Shown here in pieces: positions 31,797 through 40,820 of a stretch of 41,041 nt of DNA. The notes below the pieces were generated by a model that saw nothing but the letters and a program-made list of their open reading frames with translations, had not been told where the DNA came from and made no database searches. Every line of letters begins with the position of its first letter. Position 1 is the first letter of the stretch. Made by a program: the position numbers and the translations under genes. Source of the stretch: Bacilli bacterium (GTDB lineage Bacteria > Bacillota_I > Bacilli_A > RFN20 > CAG-288); NCBI GenBank assembly GCA_900763245.1, contig CAAFJQ010000048.1, positions 1 through 41,041 on the forward strand, written 5' to 3'.

Positions 31797-34307
31797 ATGA
31801 ATTACAATCATGAGATCATCGCTTTCCACGAAAACAGGCCGATTCGACTCTTTATCAACAAGATTGATTCCATCGAACCGCATTGGCATCAATCTCTTGA
31901 AATCTCCATTGTCATCGAAGGAAATATCGTTCTTCAGGCTTCTGAATCCGTCTATGAATTCAAAAAAGGCGACACTTTTTTAGTCAACAGCAATGAAATC
32001 CATTCTTTAAAAGGAAAAGGAGCACTACTTGCAACGCTTCAGATCAGACTTGATCAATTGGATCACCTTCCTAAAAACAAGAATTCAGTCTATTTCGAGC
32101 ATGATTTCTCCTCCCATAAAGGAAGACTTATCAGAAACATCATCGCTACCCTTTTGAAGAACAATACTGCAAGTGAAGAATCCAGCAATGAGCTTTTGGA
32201 ATTATCCTTAGTATACAAGTTATTGTTCTTCCTTTTCTCTGAAGGCGTTTCTCAGGAACAAAGGCCGCAGAGCAAAGACTCTCTCAATCGTATGACATCC
32301 ATCCTTGCCTATATCAATTCTGAATACAGCAAAAATATCTCACTGGATACCATTGCAGCCAATGAGTTCTTATCCAGCGCCTATCTCTCCAGATATTTCA
32401 AAGAGAATGTCGGCATGAACTTTTCCGAATACTTGAGAAACGTCCGACTGAATAAGGCGATGGAATTTCTTCTCTCTTCTGATTTATCAATCGATGCCAT
32501 CTCTGCAAAGGTCGGTTTCCCCAATCCCCGCGCTTTTGTCTATGCCTTCAAAGAAAAGTATCAGACAAATCCATCCATCTATAGGAAACAGCATTCAAAA
32601 GACAATACGCTGATCAGCAACGATGAACCGACTGATAAATACCGTTCTTTCAACTATCTTGATGATTCTTTTGAAGAGGACAGAGCATCCGTCACGAAGT
32701 TCATCGTCAAGAACACGGAAAGAGAAACGGATATCAACTTCAAGAATCACACCATTCTGACAACAGAAGATATCACAACGTTTGAACTAGATAAAAACGA
32801 TAACTCTTCTGAAATCAACGAAAAGAAATATCTGAAGATGATCGGAGGAGGAAGAGTCAAAGATATCCTCTCTGCAAAAACACAGGAAGAGATCAGAACG
32901 CTCCAGAAAGAGATCGGATTTGAGTACATCAAACTGCACTCTGTCTTTGATGATGACTTGATGGTCGTGACAAAACAAGATGGTAAGCTTGTATTCAACT
33001 TCACTTACATCGATCAGGCATATGATTTCCTGCTCTCTGTGAATTTAAAACCGCTTGTTCAGCTTTCTTTCATGCCTAAAGCATTGGCGAGCAAATCCTC
33101 TCATTCAATCTTCTTAGGAAAATCGATCATCGGTTATCCCAAAGATATCAATGAGTGGAACATGCTTTGTTCTGCTTTCCTTCTCCATCTGATCAATCGA
33201 TATGGTAAAAGCGTTGTCGAGTCCTTTCTTTTCTCTGTATGGAATGAACCCGCATCTTTCAACCATCTTTTCGGAATGAAAGATGAAGAGTATTATTCCT
33301 TATATAAGAATACGTATTGCACCTTAAAGAGCATCGATAAGAAAGTAAGATTCGGAGGGCCTGCCTCTTTCTCCACCTACGGAAAAAAAGATGACTGGTT
33401 ATTCAGCTTTCTCTCTTTTACAAAGAAAGAAAATATCGTTCCTGATTTCATCACCATCCATTATTACGATATCGACTTATCCTGGCTCTATGATCCAAAG
33501 GAAGTCGAAAAAGACATCCCGAACAGAATCTATCTTTCACCGGATGAGAACAGCTTTGAAAGCTTCCTCATCCAGATGAAAGGAAGGCTGAAAGAGATGG
33601 GCATCTCTTCTCCTTTATATATAACTGAATGGAACAATACAGTCTCCCATAAAGACCTCTTATCCGATACAACATTCAAAAGCGCATATATTGTCAAAAA
33701 CCTTTTAGAGACAAACAACATGGTTTCCTCCTGTTCCTATTGGTCATTGACAGATGATATCGATGAAAACATACTTCCGAAAGAACATTTCCATGGCGGT
33801 TTAGGATTGTTCACCTACTATGGTGTCAAAAAGCCATCGTATTATGCCTATCTCTTATTGAAGAAATTAGGAAGCACCATTCTGAAAAAAGGTAACGGAT
33901 ATTATGTGACAAAGACAGAAGATGATGAAATCAGGATACTCTTTTATTACTATGTACCTTATAATTATGAGTATTCAAGGCAGATGGATTATCAGATCAA
34001 TATGAAAAGCAGAGATGCCTTCTTCAAAGACAAAGAGAATAAGGCTTTCCAGATTCATCTAAAAGAATTCGATGGCGAATACCTTGAAACAAAAACGGAG
34101 TTATCATCTGAATCAGGTTCCGCCTATGATGTAGCGATCAGAAGTGGAAACTCCTCCCTTGATATCATGGATATCGACTATCTGAAAACAGCATCCATAC
34201 CGCATATGACATTCAATGACATCAAGCTGAAAGGAGATGACTACATCTCCTATGAGCTGAAACCATTGGAAGTTCTGTTTGTCACATTGAGAAAGAAAGA
34301 GAAATGA
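31797..34307 (+). CDS. AraC-family regulator fused to a GH39-like glycosidase domain
   Basis: The 836-residue protein joins three parts. Residues ~10-85 are a cupin ligand-binding fold, with H-W-H-Q-S-L-E near 29-35. Residues ~165-265 are a two-HTH AraC DNA-binding domain, where the second HTH has V-G-F-P-N-P-R-A-F-V-Y-A-F-K. From ~345 on is a GH39-like (beta-xylosidase family) catalytic barrel. V-W-N-E-P with Glu484 is the acid/base, and I-T-E-W with Glu611 is the nucleophile. Both Glu residues are present, so the domain may be catalytic or serve as a glycan sensor. It is divergent from the sugar operon. I chose the ATG at 31797 after AGGAG; an upstream in-frame ATG falls within the promoter. 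No signal peptide exists, so it is cytoplasmic. Confidence 0.88.
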   Translation: MNYNHEIIAFHENRPIRLFINKIDSIEPHWHQSLEISIVIEGNIVLQASESVYEFKKGDTFLVNSNEIHSLKGKGALLATLQIRLDQLDHLPKNKNSVYFEHDFSSHKGRLIRNIIATLLKNNTASEESSNELLELSLVYKLLFFLFSEGVSQEQRPQSKDSLNRMTSILAYINSEYSKNISLDTIAANEFLSSAYLSRYFKENVGMNFSEYLRNVRLNKAMEFLLSSDLSIDAISAKVGFPNPRAFVYAFKEKYQTNPSIYRKQHSKDNTLISNDEPTDKYRSFNYLDDSFEEDRASVTKFIVKNTERETDINFKNHTILTTEDITTFELDKNDNSSEINEKKYLKMIGGGRVKDILSAKTQEEIRTLQKEIGFEYIKLHSVFDDDLMVVTKQDGKLVFNFTYIDQAYDFLLSVNLKPLVQLSFMPKALASKSSHSIFLGKSIIGYPKDINEWNMLCSAFLLHLINRYGKSVVESFLFSVWNEPASFNHLFGMKDEEYYSLYKNTYCTLKSIDKKVRFGGPASFSTYGKKDDWLFSFLSFTKKENIVPDFITIHYYDIDLSWLYDPKEVEKDIPNRIYLSPDENSFESFLIQMKGRLKEMGISSPLYITEWNNTVSHKDLLSDTTFKSAYIVKNLLETNNMVSSCSYWSLTDDIDENILPKEHFHGGLGLFTYYGVKKPSYYAYLLLKKLGSTILKKGNGYYVTKTEDDEIRILFYYYVPYNYEYSRQMDYQINMKSRDAFFKDKENKAFQIHLKEFDGEYLETKTELSSESGSAYDVAIRSGNSSLDIMDIDYLKTASIPHMTFNDIKLKGDDYISYELKPLEVLFVTLRKKEK

Positions 34308-34321
34308 AAAGGAGAAAACAA

Positions 34322-35128
34322 ATGAAGCACAACGAAATCAAGATCATCTTCTCAGACATCGACGGCACATTATTGAATAGTGTGCATCGAATCGACAAAA
34401 AAACAGAAGAAGCCATCAAGGAGCTTCAGAAGAAAGGCATCTGTTTTGTTCTTTCCTCATCTCGTGGTCCTATCGCTATCGAACCAATTTTGAAAAGATA
34501 CCAGTTCAATTGTCCGATGGTCGCTTACGGCGGGGCATTGATCTTAGACGAAAATAGAAACGTCTTATACGAAAACGGCTTTAGAAAAGAAGAAGCCAAT
34601 GAAGTAGTTCAGTTCTTAGAAGAAAAACAATTTCCTCTGTCTTACAACATCTATACAAAAGACAATTGGTATGTCAAAGAAAGAGATGTTCGAATCAGAA
34701 ACGAAGAAGATATCGTCGAAGCAACAGCCAGCATTGGAACAATTGATTCTGTAAAAGACGATGAGACGATCGATAAACTTCTTCTGATGTGCGACAAAGA
34801 CGAAATTCTAAACATCGAAAAAGCATTGAAAGAAAGATTCCCAGAATTATCGATAGCCAAATCTTCCAATATTTTGATTGAAATCAACAAAGGCGGAATC
34901 AACAAAGCTGAATCCGTCAAACGATTCATGAAGACGAAAAACATCAATCAAGAAAACAGCATGGCTTTTGGCGATAATTACAATGACAAAGAGATGCTTG
35001 AATGTGTCATGTATCCTGTCTTGATGAACAACGCTCCTGAAGAACTGAAGAAGCAGTTCTCCTATATCACTGATGACAACAACCATGACGGCATTGAAAA
35101 AGCATTGAAGGATTTTGAAATCATCTAA
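34322..35128 (+). CDS. Cof-type HAD phosphatase
   Basis: This 268-residue protein is a Cof-type (class IIB) HAD hydrolase, often a sugar-phosphate phosphatase. The nucleophile loop is F-S-D-I-D-G-T-L-L, with two Asp residues. Motif II is S-S-S-R in V-L-S-S-S-R-G-P, and motif IV is G-D-N-Y-N-D-K-E-M-L. The cap domain lies between. AAGGAG precedes the ATG at 34322; an upstream ATG at 34304 overlaps the preceding stop and has no SD. It lies in the same direction as the AraC-GH39 gene with 14 nt between, so the two are co-transcribed. Its stop overlaps that of the convergent lipoprotein gene by three bases. A role in sugar-phosphate homeostasis is likely, with unknown substrate. Confidence 0.88.
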   Translation: MKHNEIKIIFSDIDGTLLNSVHRIDKKTEEAIKELQKKGICFVLSSSRGPIAIEPILKRYQFNCPMVAYGGALILDENRNVLYENGFRKEEANEVVQFLEEKQFPLSYNIYTKDNWYVKERDVRIRNEEDIVEATASIGTIDSVKDDETIDKLLLMCDKDEILNIEKALKERFPELSIAKSSNILIEINKGGINKAESVKRFMKTKNINQENSMAFGDNYNDKEMLECVMYPVLMNNAPEELKKQFSYITDDNNHDGIEKALKDFEII

Positions 35129-35868
35129 TCCTTCAATTCAAAACTTATAACACGAAGAAAACGGATCTGTTGAGGTGCATCTGGATGCACCTTATAGAAT
35201 TCGTTTTCTTTTTCTTTGTCTGGTAAAAAAGAGACCGAGAATACCTTTCCGGAAGATAAATCAAACTCATAGATCCAGATACCAGATCCTACTTCACGCT
35301 GCGGTTTTCCTAAATATGAAACAACATCATAGAGACTCATATCCTTTACAATCTTTTTTGTATCTTTTTCATCAGGCAAATTCTTTTTGCTTGTGTCGAG
35401 CCAAATATCACCATTTGCTTTTGAGAGCGTCTGAACATCAGTGCTGACATATAGATTATCATGTTGTGTCAGAAACAGACGATAAACACAGAAGTCATCC
35501 TTTGTATAATCTAAAGACAGTGGTTCTTCTAATCCTAAAAACGTTGGCATTCCTACTGTTTTGACTATCTTTTCTAAAGAAGTATATTTATTCAGATTGA
35601 TGATTTTCTCTTTATCAAATTCAACTAGAGGATAGTCTTTGATATCTTTTACCTTGTTAGAATCATCGACTACTGCAATATAATTCTTGTCTTTTCCGGA
35701 TATCAATAACTGATTATCAAAAGAGATGACATTCTTTTTATCAAACACCTGATAGACATCATCAACAGATGATCCAATTGAAACAGGTGATTTCGAGTTA
35801 TCACAGGAAACAAGACCGATAAATACAAGAAGACAAACAAACGATTTACTCAATGTTTTGACAGACAT
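35125..35868 (-). CDS. Small lipoprotein with a BamE-like domain
   Basis: The 247-residue product starts with a lipoprotein signal peptide ending L-V-S-C (Cys22). It should be anchored on the outer face of the membrane. The ~120-residue C-terminal part holds M-S-L-Y-D-V-V-S-Y-L-G-K-P-Q-R-E-V-G, then a strand G-S-G-I-W-I-Y-E-F-D-L. This matches BamE/SmpA-like and related small folds used in many lipoproteins. An earlier similar segment (S-L-E-K-I-V-K-T-V-G-M-P) suggests a tandem pair of such domains. I chose the ATG after GGAGG; an upstream in-frame start would lie in the leader. It is monocistronic; the function is unknown, and its partner is not visible here. Confidence 0.75.
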   Translation of the reverse strand: MSVKTLSKSFVCLLVFIGLVSCDNSKSPVSIGSSVDDVYQVFDKKNVISFDNQLLISGKDKNYIAVVDDSNKVKDIKDYPLVEFDKEKIINLNKYTSLEKIVKTVGMPTFLGLEEPLSLDYTKDDFCVYRLFLTQHDNLYVSTDVQTLSKANGDIWLDTSKKNLPDEKDTKKIVKDMSLYDVVSYLGKPQREVGSGIWIYEFDLSSGKVFSVSFLPDKEKENEFYKVHPDAPQQIRFLRVISFELKD

Positions 35869-35938
35869 ACATATTCCTCCGATTGAGAAAGAACACAATC
35901 AGCAAGAAGATAGTTTCAAAGATTCCTTATCTGCCAAT

Positions 35939-35947
35939 AATATAGCA
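35939..35947 (-). promoter_or_regulatory. Extended -10 promoter of the BamE-like lipoprotein gene
   Basis: On the minus strand TGC precedes TATATT (35939-35944). The start codon is about 70 nt on, with GGAGG near 35878. A -35 is not clear. Confidence 0.35.
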
Positions 35948-35993
35948 TTGTGAAAAAAGACATAGCAAACTTTTTTACATAGAACCAACTATT

Positions 35994-37943
35994 TTATTTG
36001 CACTCTTTTACTTTTTCAATCATCAATGAAGCACTGGCATCGCTTGCCATTCTGAAGTCACCGCGAGGAGAAAGCGTCACACTACCTACCTTGACACCAT
36101 CAGGAAGGCAGCTTCTCTTGAACTGCTGAGAATAGAAGCGCTGATAGAAACGGATGAGAGCTTCCTTGATCTCTTCCGTATTCAATTCAGGATACGCGAC
36201 AAGAGCAAGCATGATGATCTTATTTGGCTCGAATCCATAGCGAAGAACATAGTAGAGGAAGAAATCATTCAGATCATACTTTCCGATTCTATCCTCTGTT
36301 TTCTGTTTGATCTCTCCGTTTTCATTCGGAGTCAGTTCAGGAGAGATAGGAGTAGAGATGATGCTCAATAAAGTAGCTTTCAGCTTTTCATCGCTCAAGA
36401 AATTGGCATATGCTTCGACAATATACTTGACCAGCGTCTTAGGAACAGAAGAATTAACACCATACATCGACATATGATCGCCGTTATAGGTGCACCAACC
36501 TAAAGCGAGTTCGCTCAAGTCACCTGTACCGACAACAAGGCCGTGCATCATATTAGCTAAGTCCATTAGAATATATGTGCGATATCTTGCCTGTGCATTC
36601 TCATAGGTGACATCATCTTTGCCGTTGTAGCTTAATGAATGACCGATGTCCTCTAAATGATCTTTGACACTCCTTGTGATCTCAATCTCTTTTCTCTCAT
36701 CAGCCAAAAGATTCAATAACGATACAGCATTTTCATAAGTGATAGAGGAAGTGTTTCCAGTATTAGGCATCGTTACACCGATGATATGAATGCTAGGAAT
36801 GATTTTCTTTGCTTCCTTAGCAACTAATAAGGCAAGCGTAGAATCCAATCCACCAGATATACCGATGACAAGGTTCTCAAGTCCAGTCTTTTTCACTCTG
36901 GTGGCTAAGCCATGAGCCTGAATGGATAAGATTTCAAGGCAGCGGTTCTTTCTCTCTTCTTCACCAGATGGCACAAAGGGATAAGGAGAGACAAAGTAAC
37001 CATCATCCTTCAGCTGTTCTGCTTTTTCAGCAACAGTCTCTTTTTCAAAATAAGAAGGAAGAGAAAGCGGAATGATGCGATAATCTTTGTCGTTTCCGTT
37101 TTCAAAAGTCGTCTGATGCAGACGATTGTATTCAATCTTATCCAAGTCGATGATTCCACTTAACAAGCTTGGTGTATTTGGATATTTGCATTCGCTCAAT
37201 ATCGATCCGTTCTCTGCAATCATCGAATGGCCGGAGAAGACCAAATCCGTACTGCTTTCATCGTTTCCAGAAGAGCAATAAAGATAAGCGGAATAGGTTG
37301 TGGCCGATTGAACCGATACTAAATTTCTTCTGTATTCGGATTTCTGTATAGTCTCATCGCTGGCTGAAAGGTTGAGAATGATATTGGCACCTGCTAATGC
37401 CATATGGGTGCTAGGTTTATCCATGACCCAGAGGTCTTCGCAAATTTCAGCACCGATTAAGGCGATGCTGTTTTTATCTTTTATCAGGATATCAGTCCCA
37501 AAAGGAATCTCTTCTTTATCGATTTCAATCACATCATTCTTGATATCTTTTCCGGAAGCAAACCACCTCGCTTCATAGAATTCACCATAGTTCGGAATAT
37601 AGGATTTAGGAACTGCAGCAATCACTTTTCCTCTATGGATAAAGACTGCACAGTTATAGAGTTTGTTTTCTTTTCTTAATGGAGCACCAAGAACAATGAG
37701 GGTGTCTCTTTCTTTTGTTTCTTCTTTGATCTGAGTGATTGCTTTTTCCACTTCGTTTAAAATAGGAAGCTGAAAAAAGAGATCCTGAGAAGTATATCCA
37801 GTCAAAGAGAGTTCAGGAAGAAGAGTAATAGCAGTGTCATCTTTAAGTGTATCAATTAAAGCCAGTATTTCTTTTGTGTTATATCTGACATCGCTCACTC
37901 TCATACTCGGTATCAGAAGCGATACTTTCATCATGTTGTTCAT
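35994..37943 (-). CDS. nadE: Glutamine-hydrolysing NAD+ synthase
   Basis: NadE makes NAD from nicotinate-adenine dinucleotide using glutamine nitrogen. The 649-residue protein has an N-terminal nitrilase-type glutaminase domain with catalytic Glu in L-P-E-L-S-L-T-G-Y and Cys in G-A-E-I-C-E-D-L-W. Its C-terminal synthase domain holds the P-loop S-G-G-L-D-S-T-L-A-L, and a V-G-T-G-D-L-S-E-L-A-L-G-W motif. The combined length fits the glutamine-dependent form. It overlaps nadD by four bases (ATGA), with GGAGG upstream of its start. It is the last gene of the pncB-nadD-nadE salvage operon; no strong terminator was found after it. Confidence 0.95.
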   Translation of the reverse strand: MNNMMKVSLLIPSMRVSDVRYNTKEILALIDTLKDDTAITLLPELSLTGYTSQDLFFQLPILNEVEKAITQIKEETKERDTLIVLGAPLRKENKLYNCAVFIHRGKVIAAVPKSYIPNYGEFYEARWFASGKDIKNDVIEIDKEEIPFGTDILIKDKNSIALIGAEICEDLWVMDKPSTHMALAGANIILNLSASDETIQKSEYRRNLVSVQSATTYSAYLYCSSGNDESSTDLVFSGHSMIAENGSILSECKYPNTPSLLSGIIDLDKIEYNRLHQTTFENGNDKDYRIIPLSLPSYFEKETVAEKAEQLKDDGYFVSPYPFVPSGEEERKNRCLEILSIQAHGLATRVKKTGLENLVIGISGGLDSTLALLVAKEAKKIIPSIHIIGVTMPNTGNTSSITYENAVSLLNLLADERKEIEITRSVKDHLEDIGHSLSYNGKDDVTYENAQARYRTYILMDLANMMHGLVVGTGDLSELALGWCTYNGDHMSMYGVNSSVPKTLVKYIVEAYANFLSDEKLKATLLSIISTPISPELTPNENGEIKQKTEDRIGKYDLNDFFLYYVLRYGFEPNKIIMLALVAYPELNTEEIKEALIRFYQRFYSQQFKRSCLPDGVKVGSVTLSPRGDFRMASDASASLMIEKVKECK

Positions 37944-38554
37944 CTCTCTATCCTCCTTATATCTTCAAAGACTTCTCTAGGTACAAGTTCTTTGATTTTC
38001 TCTTCATTCTCATGGAAGTCCTTCATCAGTCTTCTCACCTCTGAGGATGAGATATTCTGATAGTTTCCTTTCGGATCATAAATCATGAATTTCTCTTTTC
38101 TTTCTTTCAGATAGGAATCCGAATCAAGAATATTTTCAATATCATCATGATTTCTTCTGATGATGAGAAGAGAGAATTCATCGAGTATCTCATCGATATA
38201 CATCCATTTCGTCTTTAAGTCTTTCAGCCAATCAGAACCGATCATCAATGTCAGATCATATCCTTCTTTTTTCAGTTTCTTCATCGTCAAGTAGGTTCGT
38301 GGCTGATCTTTTTCTTGGATTTCAATGTCGCTGACAGCCATGAAAGGATGAGAAGAAGCAACATGAAGGAGCATCTCATATCTCTCTTTTTCGGTAAAGG
38401 AAAAATCTTTTGCTTCAGTTCCAAGGATATATTTTGATTTAGTGGGAACAAAAAGAACCTTTTCAAAACCAAATGTCTCCTTCACTTCCTTAGCGAGATG
38501 AAGGTGTGCATTTGTCATCGGATTGAAAGCACCGCCGAAAAAGAGAGCCTTCAT
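37940..38554 (-). CDS. nadD: Nicotinate-nucleotide adenylyltransferase
   Basis: The 204-residue enzyme adenylates nicotinate mononucleotide to nicotinate-adenine dinucleotide. The nucleotide-binding motif reads G-G-A-F-N-P-M-T-N-A-H-L near residues 8-19. This is a (H/T)xxH variant with Thr in place of the first His, as is known in the family. A second conserved motif, I-S-S-S-E-V-R-R-L-M, lies near the C-terminus, and a central G-S-D-W-L-K-D-L is conserved. It overlaps pncB by one base (TGATG) and nadE by four, so the three are coupled in translation. Confidence 0.92.
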   Translation of the reverse strand: MKALFFGGAFNPMTNAHLHLAKEVKETFGFEKVLFVPTKSKYILGTEAKDFSFTEKERYEMLLHVASSHPFMAVSDIEIQEKDQPRTYLTMKKLKKEGYDLTLMIGSDWLKDLKTKWMYIDEILDEFSLLIIRRNHDDIENILDSDSYLKERKEKFMIYDPKGNYQNISSSEVRRLMKDFHENEEKIKELVPREVFEDIRRIER

Positions 38555-40068
38555 CAGAGATTTCCCCCGTGAAGCTTCCTATACATCTCTTCTCTTAACT
38601 GATAAAGCTTCTCGCTGAGATTGACATAATGAACATGAGGGAACTCTTTTCTCAGTTCACTCTCCCAGACATGATTCTCAAGCTGATCTTTGATATAAGC
38701 CTTCTTCTCTTTGATCGTAGGAAGATCAATGACAAGCTTTCCATCGACAAGATAAGGGACAAGGAGCTTTTCGACTCTTGTCGGCGTCAGAATACGATAG
38801 GTTCTGAAATCATCTCTGTCGAGATTATAGACTTTGATCGGCTTATTCGCTTCGATGACTTCATCATCAAGGCAAATGACATCGCACTGTCCTTTGTCCT
38901 CTTCATCAAAGAATCGATAAGCCATCAGCTTACCAGGAATAATGGCCTTGGATGAAGATTCAGAGCACTTCATCTTCGGCGTATAGCTTCCGTCTTTCTC
39001 CTTGACAGCAACTAATTTATAGACACCGCCAAAAACAGGATCTGTTCTTGATGTAATCAGGTTCTCACCGACACCATAACTATCAAAATGAGCGTCTTCA
39101 TAGATTTCCATATTTGCCATCTTTGTCTCATCAAGAGAATTGCTCGCAACAAGTTTGATGTAGGACTTCCCTGCTTTATCAAGTGCTTTTCTCAGTCTCT
39201 TATAGCTTCTTGCCAAATCGCCGGAATCGATTCTGGCAGATTTGACTCTCTTAGAAGGATCATCAGGATACTTTTTGATGAGCTCATCATCAACCTTGAT
39301 AAGGTTGACTAATCCGGATTCAAAAACGTTATAAGTATCCAGTAACAGAGAAACACTGTTAGGATAGGTTTCAGCATAGGCTCTGAAGGCGCTCAATTCA
39401 TCAGGGAAGAACTCGATGAAGGAATGGGCAATCGTTCCGACCGCTTTCACATCTTCGCCATATTTCATCTCAGCAAGACAGTTTGCAGTAGCGATGCATC
39501 CGCCTAAGACTGCAGCATAGGCACCATCGTTTCCGGCGCTTTCACCTTGTGCGCGGCGTGTTCCGAATTCCATGACCCGTCTTTCCTGATGGGTGGCAAG
39601 GCCTGATATTCTCGTCGCTTTTGTAGCGATGAGAGAGTGGAAGTTCATCGTCTGAAGGAGATAAGTTTCGATCAATATGGCACCGACCATATCGCATTCG
39701 ATTCTCACCATCGGAACCTGAGGATAGCAGACTGTTCCCTCTTTCAAGGCATACATCGTTCCTTTCCAACGATAATCTCTCAAATAGGCCAAAAACTCTT
39801 CGCTCATTCCTTTATGTCTGAGCCATAAGAGATCTTTTTCCGTGAAATGATATTCCATCAAAAACTTTGTCAGTTTTCTCTGTCCGCAGGAGATCGAATA
39901 TCCTAAGTCATCAGGATTCTTTCTGAAGAACATATCAAATACCATCACAGTATCCTTATAGCCGTGAAGGAACAGGCAGTTTGCCATTGTAAATTCATAA
40001 AAGTCAGTCACCATCGCAGGATTATCGTAATCTTCATCGGGAAGATAAGGTTCTACTTCAATTGCCAT
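38554..40068 (-). CDS. pncB: Nicotinate phosphoribosyltransferase
   Basis: PncB joins nicotinate to phosphoribosyl pyrophosphate, the entry of the Preiss-Handler pathway. The 504-residue protein has F-Y-E-F-T-M-A near 27-33 and the family core F-G-T-R-R-A-Q-G. The phosphoribosyl-binding region is I-D-S-G-D-L-A-R-S-Y, and V-A-S-N-S-L-D-E is also typical. An AGGAGG lies 9-10 nt before its ATG. It is the first gene of the NAD salvage operon, and the whole pathway from nicotinate to NAD is therefore encoded here. No de novo quinolinate genes are nearby, so growth may depend on nicotinate from the surroundings. Confidence 0.93.
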   Translation of the reverse strand: MAIEVEPYLPDEDYDNPAMVTDFYEFTMANCLFLHGYKDTVMVFDMFFRKNPDDLGYSISCGQRKLTKFLMEYHFTEKDLLWLRHKGMSEEFLAYLRDYRWKGTMYALKEGTVCYPQVPMVRIECDMVGAILIETYLLQTMNFHSLIATKATRISGLATHQERRVMEFGTRRAQGESAGNDGAYAAVLGGCIATANCLAEMKYGEDVKAVGTIAHSFIEFFPDELSAFRAYAETYPNSVSLLLDTYNVFESGLVNLIKVDDELIKKYPDDPSKRVKSARIDSGDLARSYKRLRKALDKAGKSYIKLVASNSLDETKMANMEIYEDAHFDSYGVGENLITSRTDPVFGGVYKLVAVKEKDGSYTPKMKCSESSSKAIIPGKLMAYRFFDEEDKGQCDVICLDDEVIEANKPIKVYNLDRDDFRTYRILTPTRVEKLLVPYLVDGKLVIDLPTIKEKKAYIKDQLENHVWESELRKEFPHVHYVNLSEKLYQLREEMYRKLHGGNL

Positions 40069-40112
40069 AATTATTAGCCTCCTATAGGTAATAGTTAAGA
40101 ATAACTTCTAGG

Positions 40113-40733
40113 TCAACGGATAAAGTTGAGATGTTCGGAATGCTCTCTTTCAGTTTTCTCAACACCCTGTTCTTTTCCTTTCTCCATGCATTTGAGAATA
40201 TAGGCCATGTTATTGGCTAGATTTCTCATCGTCTGTAGTCCTTCATTATCCATCTTTGCCTCTCCCTTTCTGGCACCGAAGACATTATTCCAGTAAGAAG
40301 AACCAATGATAAACATATTGGAGATTGTCGCATACTTATTTAAGACATCAAAGGTTGTGGAAGTTCCGCCGCGTCTTGCAACAGCAACACTTGCACAGGG
40401 CTTATAGGAAAAAAACGAGCCGCTGGAATAAAAAGCGCGGTCAAGAAGAGATAATATTCTGCCGCTAGGATGAGCGTAATAGACAGGAGATGCAAAGATA
40501 TATCCGTCTGCTTCTTTTGCTTTTTCAATAAACGCGTTGCAGACATCATCTGTAAAATGACAGCCGTCTCTTTTGCATTTAGCGCAGGCCTGGCAGTCTC
40601 TGATCGGATTTGTTCCTATCTGGAAGATTTCATATTCGATTCCTTGCTTTTCAAGTTGCTTTCCAATCTCTTCTAAAGCAACCATCGTATTGCCGTCTTC
40701 ATGAATCGAACCATTGAGCATCAGTACTTTCAT
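40113..40733 (-). CDS. NADPH-dependent FMN reductase-like flavoprotein
   Basis: The 206-residue protein has a flavodoxin-like fold. The FMN phosphate loop is L-N-G-S-I-H-E-D-G-N-T near 6-16. The C-Q-A-C-A-K-C-K-R-D-G-C region near 49-60 is the cysteine pattern of the iron-sulfur or NADPH-dependent FMN reductase-like subgroup. S-P-V-Y-Y-A-H-P-S-G is the second FMN loop. Such enzymes transfer electrons from NAD(P)H to FMN or quinones or nitro compounds. GGAGG lies 6 nt before its ATG. It lies 44 nt upstream of pncB in the same direction, so it may be read into the NAD operon. Confidence 0.85.
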   Translation of the reverse strand: MKVLMLNGSIHEDGNTMVALEEIGKQLEKQGIEYEIFQIGTNPIRDCQACAKCKRDGCHFTDDVCNAFIEKAKEADGYIFASPVYYAHPSGRILSLLDRAFYSSGSFFSYKPCASVAVARRGGTSTTFDVLNKYATISNMFIIGSSYWNNVFGARKGEAKMDNEGLQTMRNLANNMAYILKCMEKGKEQGVEKTEREHSEHLNFIR

Positions 40734-40756
40734 CTGTCACCTCCACACAACATTAG

Positions 40757-40762
40757 ATTATA
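40757..40762 (-). promoter_or_regulatory. -10 box of the flavoprotein-NAD salvage unit
   Basis: On the minus strand TATAAT (40757-40762) is 24 nt before the flavoprotein start, with GGAGG between. It could drive both that gene and the pncB-nadD-nadE operon. Confidence 0.45.
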
Positions 40763-40820
40763 TAACATTGCCCTCTTTTCAAGGAAAAAAGAGCGCTTCT
40801 AAAACTCAAATATTAGTTAA

